Of a stretch of 64,000 nucleotides of DNA, positions 50,401 through 62,501 are shown piece by piece. Each line of letters starts with the position of its first letter. The stretch's first letter is position 1. The translations under genes and the position numbers were made by a program. The notes beneath the pieces were generated by a model. It was given only the letters and a program-made list of their open reading frames with translations, did not search any database and was not told the origin of the DNA. This DNA is from Anarhynchus alexandrinus. Lineage: Eukaryota; Chordata; Aves; Charadriiformes; Charadriidae. The stretch covers positions 2,207,529-2,271,528 of the forward strand of contig VUYV01000090.1 in NCBI GenBank assembly GCA_008711295.1, given 5' to 3'.

Positions 50401-51106
50401 CGTGCAGTATTTGGCATTATAACAGCTTAGTCTGGATTGTCATTTCCAGAAGTTTATTGTAGCACTTGTGAGAAGATCTCGATTGACACCTCTGTACAGT
50501 GAAGTCTTCTCTTAATTGGTCCACAGAAAATTTGCAGCAGCTGCTGCGAGGTCTCTGCACGCCAGAACCCTACAGAACTGCCTGGGGGAGCAGGAGGAAG
50601 AATCTCATTTCTCTGCCGGTAGCATTGCTGGGATTAAAGGTATTGATAGGCACCGTTGTGTAAGAATCTGCAGTATACATAAAAGGAGAGCAAAGTACTA
50701 AAGCAAAAGGTACCAGAAACGGTATATGCCTAAACAAACCTGGTTTTTAAGTGAAAGCAGTTTGGTTTCGGTGTGAACAGGAGTAAATTACAGCACAGGA
50801 CTCCTACAAGAATGTTGTAGCTAGCAGAAAGGTATTTATACGTGGATTTTTAAAGCCCAGAGAGTTCAGAATTAAGATTAAATTCACAAGCCTTCGAACA
50901 CAAGGTTGAAAACTTGTAGTTAAGGTCCACAAACCTACTTGGCTTGCTCCCATGGACGATAACAGCCTCCCCAGATTCTTCTTTATCTATGTTGTAGTAA
51001 GTGGTATTTTTTGATCAAGCATTTTTTTAGTACTTTAAGAAGTCAACTAATTTGAAAAAGCCATTGCATTTGTACTTCCAGGGAAAATCCAGGAAAGGAT
51101 CAAAGC

Positions 51107-51119
51107 GTGTGTGTGTGTA
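51107..51119. repeat. (GT)n microsatellite
   Basis: About six GT units. Short simple repeat. Confidence 0.85.
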
Positions 51120-51712
51120 TTTCTGGCTGGCTTTTCTCTGTCCCTGAGCTGCTGATGAGCTAAAATTAGCATGTCAGGATGGGTTGCTGGGAACTAATCA
51201 CTAATAAACTCTGGTTCTATGCATTTAGCTCTGACTGATATATCCATTAAATCATGAAGTATCTCGCTTTTTTTGCCAGGTTTTTGCTGTGAGATAGTGA
51301 AAACTGAGGAAGGAATGTGGGTTTTCTGTTTTGTTTCATAAATGCTGAAAAACTGCCTTTGAATTCCTGGAAGGCACAGAATATCGTAATAATTATAAAA
51401 TTGTCTTTTCTACATAATCACAAGCTTAGGGGAAATTGTCTCTTAGTCCTTGCTTTGAAACTTGACTTGGGGGGTGTGGGAGAGTAGGGGAGCAAATTTT
51501 AGAATGAGGGAAAAATTACTGATAATCTACTGAAAATTGTAGGTGCGGCGTTATTAATGTATGGTCTCCAGGAGTGTGTATGAATGAGGAATCTGTTAAG
51601 TGTACTGAAAACACAACTGTTATCACTGCATAAATAATTTATGCAGTTTAGTGGTGAGCTTTTCACTTTGAGTACCTGTGTGGTGTTTGAGAGTTACTAA
51701 GCCTCTCTCTCT

Positions 51713-51725
51713 CTCATACAAATCC
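51713..51725. repeat. (CT)n microsatellite
   Basis: About six and a half CT units. Short simple repeat. Confidence 0.85.
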
Positions 51726-53917
51726 CAAAGTAACAGAGGCACTGCAGAGTTCAGAGCAGAGCTTCCAGAAGCTTAAACAATGTCAAACTTCACTGATGCC
51801 CTTTCCAGTCATGTGGATCCTGCTAGCTTTGCTTCTGGATACAAGTCAAATATAGCTGCCTGTAGAAGGAAAGCAGAAATACATTACCAGTGTTTGTTTT
51901 TAATTCTCCTTGTGACCTGGATGGCTTATGAACAAATTTGGAAGCCTAATTAAAATAATGCATTGAAAGCTGTCACTAGATTAGAACACAGAGTGAAGAG
52001 GTAGTAACAATTTTTTGATTTAACAACAAAGCAAGCTGGGAATCAGTGAAAAATAAAATCCTCTCTTTGTTTGATGGTTCCCAGGGATTAAAATGAGCAT
52101 GCAGTGGAAACATTTGGAGAAGTCTCAGTTTTCCATTCCTCCTTCTTGTGTATTGCAAACGCTATTATATGAGAACTGCAGGTAATATTGGCTCTCGGAA
52201 ACAAATGGCTGACAGTTTTCCAAGCCAGCAGCAGAGTATCCCTTACACTGCTGCTGGCTGGTGAAGAAGACCAGAGTGTTTTTAATAGCTCACAGAGATA
52301 GCACTGTTTTGATTTAGAATCAGCACAGGGTATGCCATTCCCTACTTATCTACAACAAGCATCTGTTTTAAGATTACAGTACTTTCTATAGAGCTGCAAA
52401 AATGTGTTGACATGTTGTAAGTTAAAGGGAGATAGAGCTCTCCGTGTGCTTGCACAGGACACCGCTCCCACCAAAGCCAAAAGCAAAGTTTGCTGTGACT
52501 TCATATACGTGAATGATTCAGTCACAGCTTTTGAAACGAATATAATGAAAAATACAAGGGAAAGAATATAAAGGCTGTGTAATAGCCAAGTCCTAAATCA
52601 AGTCACTAAGAACAAAGAGTCAGCCTCTGACCCTGGCCAGCCAGCACACTGTTTGCCTGGGGGTAAGCAGTCCTTACCTGGGTGAAAGCCAACAGAACCT
52701 TCTCCCGTACCACCCCTTTAGAGGAAAAGGAAATGGGGAGGTCAGTGTTCAGCTGTGTCACCTCCATAGCAGAGTAAAAGCTGGCACATCGTGATGCAGT
52801 TTGTTTGGCTGTGAGAGAATGTATACAAAGTAAGATGACCCACAACCACCAGCCTCTTGAGATTGCCTCCCAGATGTGTCTATGTATTCATACTTTTTTT
52901 TTTTCCCGAAACAAGGATTTCTTATTTAATGTCATCAACATAACATACGCAAAAACATGAATATGAAAAATTTACTATGTGCTGAGGAAGGAAATATTCA
53001 TTTGTACCCTAATATCCAAGCTCAACAATCATCTTCTACTGCAGTTATAAATACCAGTTAAGGTTTTCCACTTTGATACTAGTCAGGATCTCCTGTGCTT
53101 ACATTTCTACTGACATATTGCAATGCAATTTGTCTTTCTCTTGTGATACTGTAACAGAGTTAAGGTTTTGAATTGGCTAAAAGTAATCTTGACGGAAAGG
53201 GGGTTTTGTTTAATTATTCTTAAAAATCCAGGTTAAATTTAATAGCAATTAAGAGCCTGGTAATTCATCTGTTTTACTCCTTTAGAAATAACCACTCTGT
53301 TATAGTTGTATATCCCATCAGCTCTTTATTTTACATTCTGCTTTTGTAATCTTGATTACCAAGAAAACAACTGGGAGTGCAGGGAAAATTTCTCAGAGAA
53401 ACTGTTCACCTCTTTTGGAGGGTTGTAGGAATGTTGGGCGGATTTAGTAGTAACTTTCAATCAATGCAGAAATAATCATCTTAGTGTGATCCAGTTTGAT
53501 TATATACATTTGTATTCTTCTGGGATTTGAGAATATCTGCAAAGATGGTTTTGTAGGAGGTAAAGGTAAGCAGTAATGTGCCCTTTGTTAAGAGGCTGTG
53601 TAATTTACATGGATCGGTTTCAGTGCAATTAGTTTAAATAGGAAGGTGTTAGCAGATACTACATGTCAGTTGTAGTATATTACATAAATATGCATAGTAG
53701 GGAGATAAAAGAAATGAAATCTCCCATCTTTTTCTTTCTTTAGTCTGAATGCCTAAAGATATTGAAAGTAAATTCCCAAAAAAATGCATTGTAATCTTTT
53801 TTCCAGCTCACAACTGAGCAATTTGTCCTCCTCCCAGCCAGGCCTAGATGAGCCACCTAGTTACGTGTTATTTATCTCTTGGACTGAATTCCATGTGAGC
53901 CTTAAGACCCTCTTGTA

Positions 53918-54358
53918 TTATTTTTTTTTCTCTTGGGACTGAGGGTCTATGGAGACTGATGCAACTTGAAGAGAAGAAGTGGCAAAGGAGTACCTGGTGG
54001 TAGCTTGGTAGGGTGTTGCTGAGCGATCTCTTTCTCGAACATCAGTGTTATACCCAGGAACTGCCTTTGCTTGTGATTCGCATTTTGTTGGCAGTAATGG
54101 CTGCTCCTGAGGTTTCAGTACCTCCAATATGGCAAGTTGGGCTTCCTCTGGTGAAGAGTGAGTGAATGAGTATGAAGAGAGACAGCTATGGTTGATGGTA
54201 GCCACTGAAGTGGCTTTCCTGGTGATTGTGGCCCCGCTCATGGTTTCTGAAATGCCTGACACAGAGTGAGTACCCTGGTTATTTTCCTCTGTGGCAAACA
54301 AGACCTCTTTTCCTCCATAATTGAGACAAATATAATTGAGGGACATTAACATATTTGA
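53918..54358 (-). CDS. Candidate terminal coding exon of an unknown protein
   Basis: On the minus strand a strong acceptor-like sequence (a pyrimidine tract CCCCCTCCCCCCAATTTCTG then TTACTTCAG, AG at 54360-54359) leads straight into a frame open for about 146 codons, ending in a stop at 53918-53920. The first ATG in it is at 54352. The predicted peptide is polar and rich in Ser, Thr, Glu and Gln, with no membrane segment, Cys pattern or catalytic motif; recognisable stretches are ETMSGATITRKATSVATINH and VPGYNTDVRERDRSATPYQA. It resembles a disordered cytoplasmic tail, and its base composition is less AT-rich than its flanks. An AATAAA on the same strand occurs at 53330-53325, well downstream. 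I cannot assign it to a family. A chance frame remains quite possible, as no upstream exon or donor partner was found in the window. Confidence 0.3.
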   Translation of the reverse strand, partial: SNMLMSLNYICLNYGGKEVLFATEENNQGTHSVSGISETMSGATITRKATSVATINHSCLSSYSFTHSSPEEAQLAILEVLKPQEQPLLPTKCESQAKAVPGYNTDVRERDRSATPYQATTRYSFATSSLQVASVSIDPQSQEKKK

Positions 54359-57300
54359 CTGAAGTAACAGAAATTGGGGGGAGGGGGAAATGTTGTGAAT
54401 AACATTCCCTTATTATTTTCTTGACTGAAAATCTACATAAGAAAATATCTTGACTTCATTCAGGCTTAAAAAATAGCAGGTGCTCTTACTGAGGCTGCCA
54501 TAAATATTCTGTGAGACTTGCATATTCTGATAAAGCAATACAGGTGTGAGGAAAGCAGACCATGTCCATCAGCAAGATGACAGAAAAGGAAATGGAGCCT
54601 TCCCACTATTAGATTCACAGCATTTGGTTCCTTGAGGCTCGTTTCATATAAATTTGGGAGTTCCACAGTTGTCCTGATGTGTCTGTCATGACTAATTGCA
54701 TAATATAAAGTTTTAAGCCACTTAGTATATGGAATGGAAAAGCTCTTACAAAAGGATGACCAGCAATATATAAAACCCATCTTAATTACATTACTTGAAT
54801 CAAAACCACTTGCATGTAAGCATTAGTTGGATAATACAGCAAATTGCTGTTCTTTGTAAGTGTTAAACCAACCCTAGGAAATCTTACACTGTTATGAAAT
54901 TTTGTGATTTATACTGGTTATTAAGAAATATTAAAAATCTCCAACTATGCAAAAGTGCACTATAGCTGGAGGGGATCTGGAGATGCTCATATTGTGAAAT
55001 GATCCTTTATGAGAAAAGCTCTTCTTTACTTGACAGCTGCGTTATTCACCCTATGATATGCTTCCAAAATATTTCAAGTTGCGGATTAGTTGCACTGTTT
55101 TAATTACTAAATGCAGGCTTTTTTAATCAACCATGCTTCTAATGCCTGAGGAATTTGCCCGATCCTCTGGTAAATGTTAAGTCTTTGTTAGTGAAAGGCA
55201 TTTGAAGAATAGCTCAGTAGTCTGAGGGCTAAAGAAAATCCATATAAAACAAAGATATATTTTCATTTTTCTAGTTCTGCATATGAAAAAAATGCTGATA
55301 TGCCATAAACTCTGTAGCCTTCTGCCATTTTTCTAACCCTTGGGGAATGCAGTGCAGAATGGACACTTGTTCACTTACTAAAACTTCTTTTCAGCCTCAC
55401 AAAGACTTGGCTTCCCAACCTGATGAAAACATTCTTAGGAGTTTATATATAGCACTGATTCTTTGAGCAGTATTGTTTGGTGACAATAATAACATTATTG
55501 TTTTAGTTTCTCAAAAGCTCTCTTCACAGCAGTAGTTGAATAGTAGCAGACTAAATGCCACAGTACAGTCCTATGTGTTGTACCATTTTCTTCTGTACCC
55601 ACGGACATAGAAGATGCAGGTGTTGGTTTCTCTCACCAAATGTATGTTGTTTCATAATATCCATGGGCATAAAAGTATTACTGTATGAAATACACCTTCA
55701 CAAAATGCGGATACAGCTTCATGACTTGTAAAAATAGAAGGAAAGCAGTGATTTTTCAAGCAAACTCCCAGCTGGTATCAATTAACTCTGATTTGTTGAA
55801 ATCTTTCTTTTGTCATATGCCACCATATGGTTTAAGGGAAACATTTTGGCACAGTCATTTTGCCATGGCTTGGGTTTCATCTACCTACAGAATTTGACAG
55901 CCTCTTCAGTGATATGAAGTCAATACGGAACTTGCGCGTTTTTTCCCCCACCCCATCAGGGTGCTCTCATTTAGTAGATGACTTTTCACTGCAGTTTGCA
56001 CAATAGAGTATTTGAAGTGCTTTTAAGGATTATTTTTTTCAACTTCAAACATTAAGCCCAAACTTCCAGAGTGCCTCTGGATAGATAAGTGAAGACAGTC
56101 CTTGACTTGCTCAATCATTTTAACTGCATATTTGCTTGGTGTATGTTTGTGGTAACACAACTCATTCATGTAACAATAATTCAGAAATCAGGAGCTCTCT
56201 AGGTTTCTCATTTACTGTTTAGCACCCATTCTTGTAAAGCAGCCATTTTGCTTACCCACAGTTGTGAGAAAACCCCGTTCTCCCAGCCCTAGTTTTACGT
56301 TATGCTCACAGATGTAGTATAGCCTCATGTAATTGATACAGTCCCTCGTGACATGCTATAATATAATAGACCAGCTGGTAAAAGTGGAATAATGAAGAAA
56401 TGTAAGTAACTGTTGACGTCAAGATAGAACTGAAGTGAATGTTGTGCTCTGGCCAAATCCCAAATTAGAGCAGAAAACACAGTCATCTGAGATAGATATG
56501 GTTTGAAGCAGCACTCAAGATGTTATCATCCCATAGTGATGTGCAAAAAAACTCACTAGCTCACTAACTTTCTAAGGAACTGAGGATTCTCAACACCTCT
56601 TAGCGAGGCCCCTTCCTGAAGAATAATTCAGGGTGAAGTCAGAATGCATGATAAAAGCAGAAATCCCTTGGCAAGAACAGTGGTGTAGTTTACATCAGTC
56701 TCAGCAATACCTTCTCCAAAATCAAATCATGTTAAAACCCAGGCTCTTGAGGGTGTGGGCACATTCTTACAGCATTGCTCCAGAAACACTTAGCCAAATC
56801 ATATTGATAAAACCAAGCTTGCTTGATTGTGCTGAAAGATACAGGATGTGCACTGGTTAAAAATCACTGTAAGATGCTTATCACACTTGACCTCTTGGGA
56901 ACAGAGCTATACTTGTATGTACAGCTGGTCAAAATTCCTTTTTTATAAATGTTGACTTCAATACAAAAATATTGGCGTTTCTTGTCTAGAATATTCTTGA
57001 AAGAAGGAGGGGAAAGTTCATTATCTAAAAGAAGAAATGTTTTAAGAAAACTCTTTAAGAAAAAGAGCCATGCTCCATAAAGAGCAAAGTCCCCCCCTCC
57101 CATTTGCAAACATTCTTGGTAAATAAAAAAAATCACTCTCTGTCTTTGCTTTTGCTTTTTTATGATGTTTTGGTGTCGAAGACGCTAAGTTCCTTGCCTA
57201 GCCTAGTGATGATGTTACCAGCACTGGAAGTTAGAGCAGCCCAATGGGAGCGGTAACTTCTGCTATTTTTCACTTGAGGTTTAGAAACAACCCTGAGACC

Positions 57301-60300
57301 CAGAATGGTTGAAGTTTTACAGCTTCTTTGGCCTCACTCCTGTGCTAGTCTTCTAAGGGAGCAGCTTGAGGTTTCACATACAAGTTTAGCATCAATCTTG
57401 CATTATGGAAAATTATCTAAGAGGCTACTGAGATTCTCTTACATTGTTGAACAAGTTCAAAATCCCACCCATAGTGTTTGATGGTAATCTGAGAGCAAGT
57501 GAGCTCAGGAATGTTACTTTAGGAATTTTTTCAGTCTGAGTTCAACAAATACAGGCTCTGTCTCTTTAACACTCATTTTGTTCAAACTACTGAAGGTTAG
57601 ACAGTTTTTCATTTGGTATCAAATTGATCTTTTCAGTGGAAATAACCAAGCGCTTAACATGTTCAAATAGACTCTAGCTTCCAGAGATAAAACTTTGTAA
57701 GCATTAAGAAAATAAAACTCTTAAGTCAGCTGTGGAGTATCCAAAGCACAAGTTACTGATGTAAATGTTATTTGCCACATTCCTCCATTTCCAAATGGAA
57801 TAAGATGGCCAGCAAAGGGCAGAAACATCTTAAAAAGGAATGTTGAAACAGACTGTTCTTTTTCATGTGGAAGAGACGAGTGAATGGCCGGGTACCCAAA
57901 GCTGCATTCTTGTGGCAGAGGGGAGAATACAAAGGCACCTTAGGGCCAAGCGCAGTCTCCAATTAGTTGCTAGTTTATAAGGGTAAAGCTTTTTTAGATG
58001 CTCTTTTTACTAGGAGGAGGGAAATAAATGAGAGCGTTGAAATGAATATAGATCAGCTTCAGAAAGTTTCATCTGATGATTTGAGATGGTGAGGTTAGCT
58101 GGAAGAACCTAGCAAGCCTCTATTTCAGTAGAAAATACCAGTTTAGTTTTGAGGAACTGATTATTTACTTTGATTTACCAAAACTGTGTAGTTTTCTCAG
58201 CTCTGCAGTCAGTAGCGAGATAAGATGGACTCAGTGTTGCGCTAGGGAAGAAAACTGGCTTTCACCACAGACCGTTGGTGCGATCCTGAACATGACATGT
58301 CTCTGTTCATGTTGGTCATAATGAAGTGAGTTATTTTCAGTCAGCTCTGTAGAGGATACAAGGAGAAAGCAGATGGAGATGTTGTCAAAGTATAAAATTA
58401 TGAAGATGACCTTAAGGATCTGTATGTTCTTTTCTCTCCCTGTCACATAAATTCCAAAAAACCTGAAAGGACAAGAATAGACCGAGATGGGAAGGGGAAG
58501 GAAGAAGGCAACTGCACATATATTCCTAAAGAAAATTAACACACTGAAGATAAGAACTTAACAAAATTCAATTTCAATTTATTTTGATAACTTGATCAGT
58601 ATTTTTTTGTAACCATGAAGGAATTTCTTGGCCTTCCTCATTAGAAAGCTGTAAAAGCCACTCAGTTTATGAATTGAGACGGGGAAAAAAATCAAGAAAG
58701 CAAATAAAAAAACTTTACCCTCAAACTGTCATATTATCCACATGTGACCTAGTATAAAACCTCAAAGAATTCTAGTTTGAAGTACAACATGGTAGAGAAA
58801 TGAGCAAAATGAAATACAAGAACTCTCCAGTTCTAATGATGTGCTTTTAAGGGAAAATCACTCCGCTTACACAACTCATTACCTTTTCTGTGTAATGGAA
58901 GAAATATTTACCTACCTCAAAGGAATTTATGAATTGGATCCTGATTCTGATTTTATGGTCACATAAATGGTCATTTTACCAATGAACATTTTGGCTGGTA
59001 GAAGGACAGAGGGGAAAAAAAAAATCTTTTTTCAAAATAGAGACTTTTGCAGGTGCAAAGCAGCAAGCATTAGTATTTCCTTCATAATATTTGACACCAC
59101 ATAAAATTATAAATAGATGCCCATCTCTCCGGACTCCTGGGCCACTATTAACAATAATGATACAAATAAAAGCTGTTTTGGTTTGTGTCATGTTTGGAAT
59201 TGGTAGATTGGGCTGTTAACTCCAACTGGAAATTTTAGAAATATATAACCTTACTGTAGCCATATTGCTTTTGTACTACCTTGACAATACTGTCTGGACT
59301 TGAAACAGAATTTGCATAGAAATGCAGTGCGAATGCATCAAAACAGTAGTTTACATCTAAATAACCAGAAGAATTAATGATGTGGTGAGTTTCTGAGTTC
59401 CTTATCCTCTGGAAGCGAATAGCATAACTCCTGCTGACTTGGAGGGTGGATTCAAACCTCTGTCCATGTCTGGTAAATTAGAAAAAAATGATAATCCAAC
59501 ACATCCTCAAGCCTTAGGAGTCTAAACTATCGGATCCTTGTCAATTTGCTACTTCCTCTCTTTCCTGCAAACCTTTTTCCTTCTGGTTCTTTGTTGCAGG
59601 CCAGGCTTGCTTTGCTGTGCCTGTTCTTCAGGTGTTTAGGATGGCATAAAACAAAGACAGCCACCCTGTGCTTGGAGGAGATAGTTGTGTGTCTTGAAAT
59701 GGTTAACTTCAGATATGTAATAGTCACTGCTCTGCCTCAAAGACTGCTTTTGCTGTTGCATGAACTGCTTTCTCCGTAGTGTCTTGGCATATTCCCTCTT
59801 CATGAAAACGTTAATGAAATTTAAAATGCTTCCTTGCCTCAGACTTCCTATCACTGGCAAAGGAGGAAAGACAGTGTCAGTAACCTCGGTCCTTTTTAAT
59901 TTTGGGCTTTTTCAGAAAATCCAAACAAAATCACATAGATGTCTATATAAAAAGCTTTACAAGATTGCCGATTCTCTCTCAAATCAGTCTCAGTGCTAAA
60001 AGAAATTATTTGATTGCTTTGCACATTATAAATTACTATGAAGGATATTTGAAAATGTTCCTAACTTCTGATGTATTTAGGAGCACAAGTCATTAGCATA
60101 GTTCCTTTCCCTGATTTTACTCCCTAATATATAACGTGGTGCTACCAGACTCTACTGCGCTGGCAGTTCTGGTACAGGATGGGTCCAGGCAGCTGTGCCA
60201 TGACTTCAAGGAAGGCAGGAGTCTGCCTGAAAAATTTCTTAATCGGCAAGTCCAAAATGCAGATGGACACCACAGAATCCCTTTCTCATACAAGCAGTCC

Positions 60301-61307
60301 AAATGCAATTGATGGTTGCTTCACTTTTTGAGTTCTTAGTCTCTTCCACCATTTCCCTTAATTAGAGATGCAAAAGCTTTGGTACCTTTGAAACAGCTGC
60401 AGCTTCTGTCCTTACGTCAGATGGTAAAAATATTCTGCTCTTTGTGTCTAATTCTGTTCAGTTACAGTAAAATTAGTGCTGAAATTAGGGATTCTGGTTT
60501 TCAGGTCACTAAAAAAGAATATCTGATAAAATTACATCAGCTATAAGTTTCCTAGAGTCAAAATAAACATACTTGAATGGCAGAAAGTGACACATTTCCT
60601 TTCAAAGGTTTTTCGGGAATTCACCTTCTGTTCACACTGTCTGCCGCACAGCATATACATCTCTTCCTGTTCATGCTCTCTGTGGTTCACATGTGCATTG
60701 GTAAAAGTAGTATCTTAAACAGCTTTTTATTTGTGTACTTAACTCCATGTGGGACCATATGTACCAAATCCTAAATGAAGTAATGGCAAAGTTTGTATAC
60801 GTTTTCTTCCTGCCTTTCTGTCTGTCTTGTAAACCAGCTCATTTTTGCTCAGGTTTTCATGGCTACCACTCAAATCATCATGTAAAAATCAGTTTTCTAA
60901 GAATTTACAAAGTACTAACCATTTGTAAAAAACAGACACGAAGGATTCACTAATAATAGCACTAATTAAAAAGAAATCTCTCTCCTGGAGCTGTAAATAA
61001 TTCATTTTATGTTATATGCCTGGGAAGAGTACAGTCTCTCTTTTTTTTAGGGGAAAAGAGTTGGAGTTTATTCTAAATGTTACAAAGTCAAAGACAGAAA
61101 ATACAATTAAAAATGACATTTTGATCATAATCCCCCTTACAGATATGGTATGCAAAAGAAAAGGTATATTTAGTAATGGATCATTTCACAGAAAGGCTTA
61201 AAATGTCATTGCTAACCATATTTTCTACCTTTGCTCTGTGTGTGCAGATAACCACTTGTTCCATTTGCCACCTACACACTTTAAGCCCCCTTCTCCAGCT
61301 GAAAGGA
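54359..61307. other. Long non-coding AT-rich stretch
   Basis: No gene is supported. The minus-strand frame at 54466-54780 sits just upstream of the candidate exon but is AT-rich, has no domain and no splice signals joining it. 59447-59457 holds GGATTCAAACC, a reverse-strand box-B-like word, without a convincing SINE body. 58920-58960 ('ggatcctgattctgatttta') may be a trace of the old palindromic repeat. The rest looks unique. Confidence 0.7.
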
Positions 61308-61400
61308 TAATCCAGTGGTTAGACTGAAATTTGAATTTGATGAGCAGCTTTGCCGCAGACCTATATCTAGTGACCTGCCACAAATCCCTTATTGCCATAT
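61308..61400 (+). repeat. Probable MIR SINE fragment
   Basis: Reads 'tccagtggttagactgaaat' (MIR head 'atagtggttaagagcac'), then 'gcagctttgccgcagaccta' and 'tatctagtgacctgccacaa' (MIR body 'ggctctgccacttactagctgtgtgaccttgggcaagt'), with the remainder eroded. Word order and spacing agree with MIR in plus orientation. Non-coding fossil. Confidence 0.5.
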
Positions 61401-62130
61401 GCAAACAAAAAGCAGTAAATGCTGCAATGTTTATGTCTTTTCCGGTGGTGTCTGCCTTGTGCAGACTTACCAGGCCTAGCTGGGCTTATGGGACATCTTA
61501 CCTAGAGAGAGCCGTCTCGAAATGTGGGAACATTCAGTTTGGGGAGTCAGTCTAACTCAAGTCTGAAGCAAAACACACAAAATGACGTGCACAGGATCCT
61601 CAGTACAAACTGCTTGATCTGCTTTTATTCCACTGTGCTTACTAGCATGATTGACTCCTGGCTATGTTTCGGCACCTTGTTTCCCTGACTCGATGTGCCA
61701 TCTACTTGCTAGACCAATCCTGAGATTTCACCTGGAATGGAATATCTAGGTCTCTTTCTGGACAAAATTAGCAGCTACATAGGGTTTGAACAAAGGTCGT
61801 TCCACTGGGCAGGAGGGTCATCTGGTATTGGTTCTCCAGCCAGTCTGGTCATCCACTGCCATTCCAGAAAGAATCATATTAGCACGTGACCTTCTGCAAA
61901 GGCATAGAGAGATTAATGATTAGAGAATCTTTAAAAGGTTTTTAAGATGACCTAACCCGAAAGAGGGACCATGAGGGACCTGAAGGAGAGATGGAATCTT
62001 TATGCCAATCTTCCTCAAGCTATGCCACATGAGATAGGAGAGTTCATTAGCATGATATAGGTCACCTACATGGATGTGGAGTGGCTTCATCAGTGGCTTC
62101 ATCTAGAGCGGTTTAAAAACAGCGTTGAAA
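61401..62130. other. Non-coding stretch
   Basis: About 730 bases with short chance frames only; nothing recognised. Confidence 0.65.
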
Positions 62131-62501
62131 CTAAATGTGATCTATACCAAGGTCCAATAAGGAAACTGCCATGTTGACCACAGGGCAGATAAGTATTGTG
62201 CATGGCACAAGCCATGTGCTAGAAATGCCTTTGATAGGGGCAAAATGGAAGTGTATGGGGACAGCTGTGGAGCCAGGGGTTGCATTAAGTGGTGTGCAGT
62301 GTGACATTGACTGGCTGGGGCCAGGTGAGGCTGGGCAAAAGCAGTGACAACGTGAGCTGCTCTGGACCCCTTGGCCAAGGCAATGGGGCCCACCCCTAGG
62401 TGGAAACCACAAAAAGGGGAATCTTTCGTACTTCGATTCCCCAGTGACAGAATGAATATTTCCCTACCAAGTGTATTGTGAAGTGAATAATTCAGAGGCA
62501 C
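62131..62501 (-). other. GC-richer patch open in two minus-strand frames
   Basis: Two overlapping minus-strand frames (62131-62412, 93 codons; 62142-62501, 119 codons) span a patch richer in G and C than its flanks. Neither peptide has a domain I recognise; both are rich in Pro, Ser, His and Cys. A low stop density in two phases at once is a usual effect of local base composition rather than proof of coding. It might be an eroded transposable-element piece. No element ends or splice signals were found. Confidence 0.35.

Larger units (their letters stand above)
44495..53917. other. Long non-coding AT-rich stretch
   Basis: About 9.4 kb with no gene supported. Frames are under about 92 codons. 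The one at 47810-48085 stops at a weak donor-like GAG|GTAATT but has no acceptor or domain. Contents: an AT-rich low-complexity run at 49225-49310, a (GT)n tract at 51107-51119 and a (CT)n tract at 51713-51725. A stretch at 46240-46290 ('cttgggcaacttaatcctca') faintly resembles MIR. Confidence 0.7.

Noticed and set aside
54466..54780. Minus-strand frame just upstream of the candidate terminal exon, considered as its preceding exon
   Set aside because: AT-rich, ends in a stop before the acceptor, and lacks a donor that could join it to 54358.
59400..59480. Reverse-strand box-B-like word GGATTCAAACC as part of a SINE or tRNA
   Set aside because: No box A at the right spacing, no cloverleaf by eye and no convincing SINE body.
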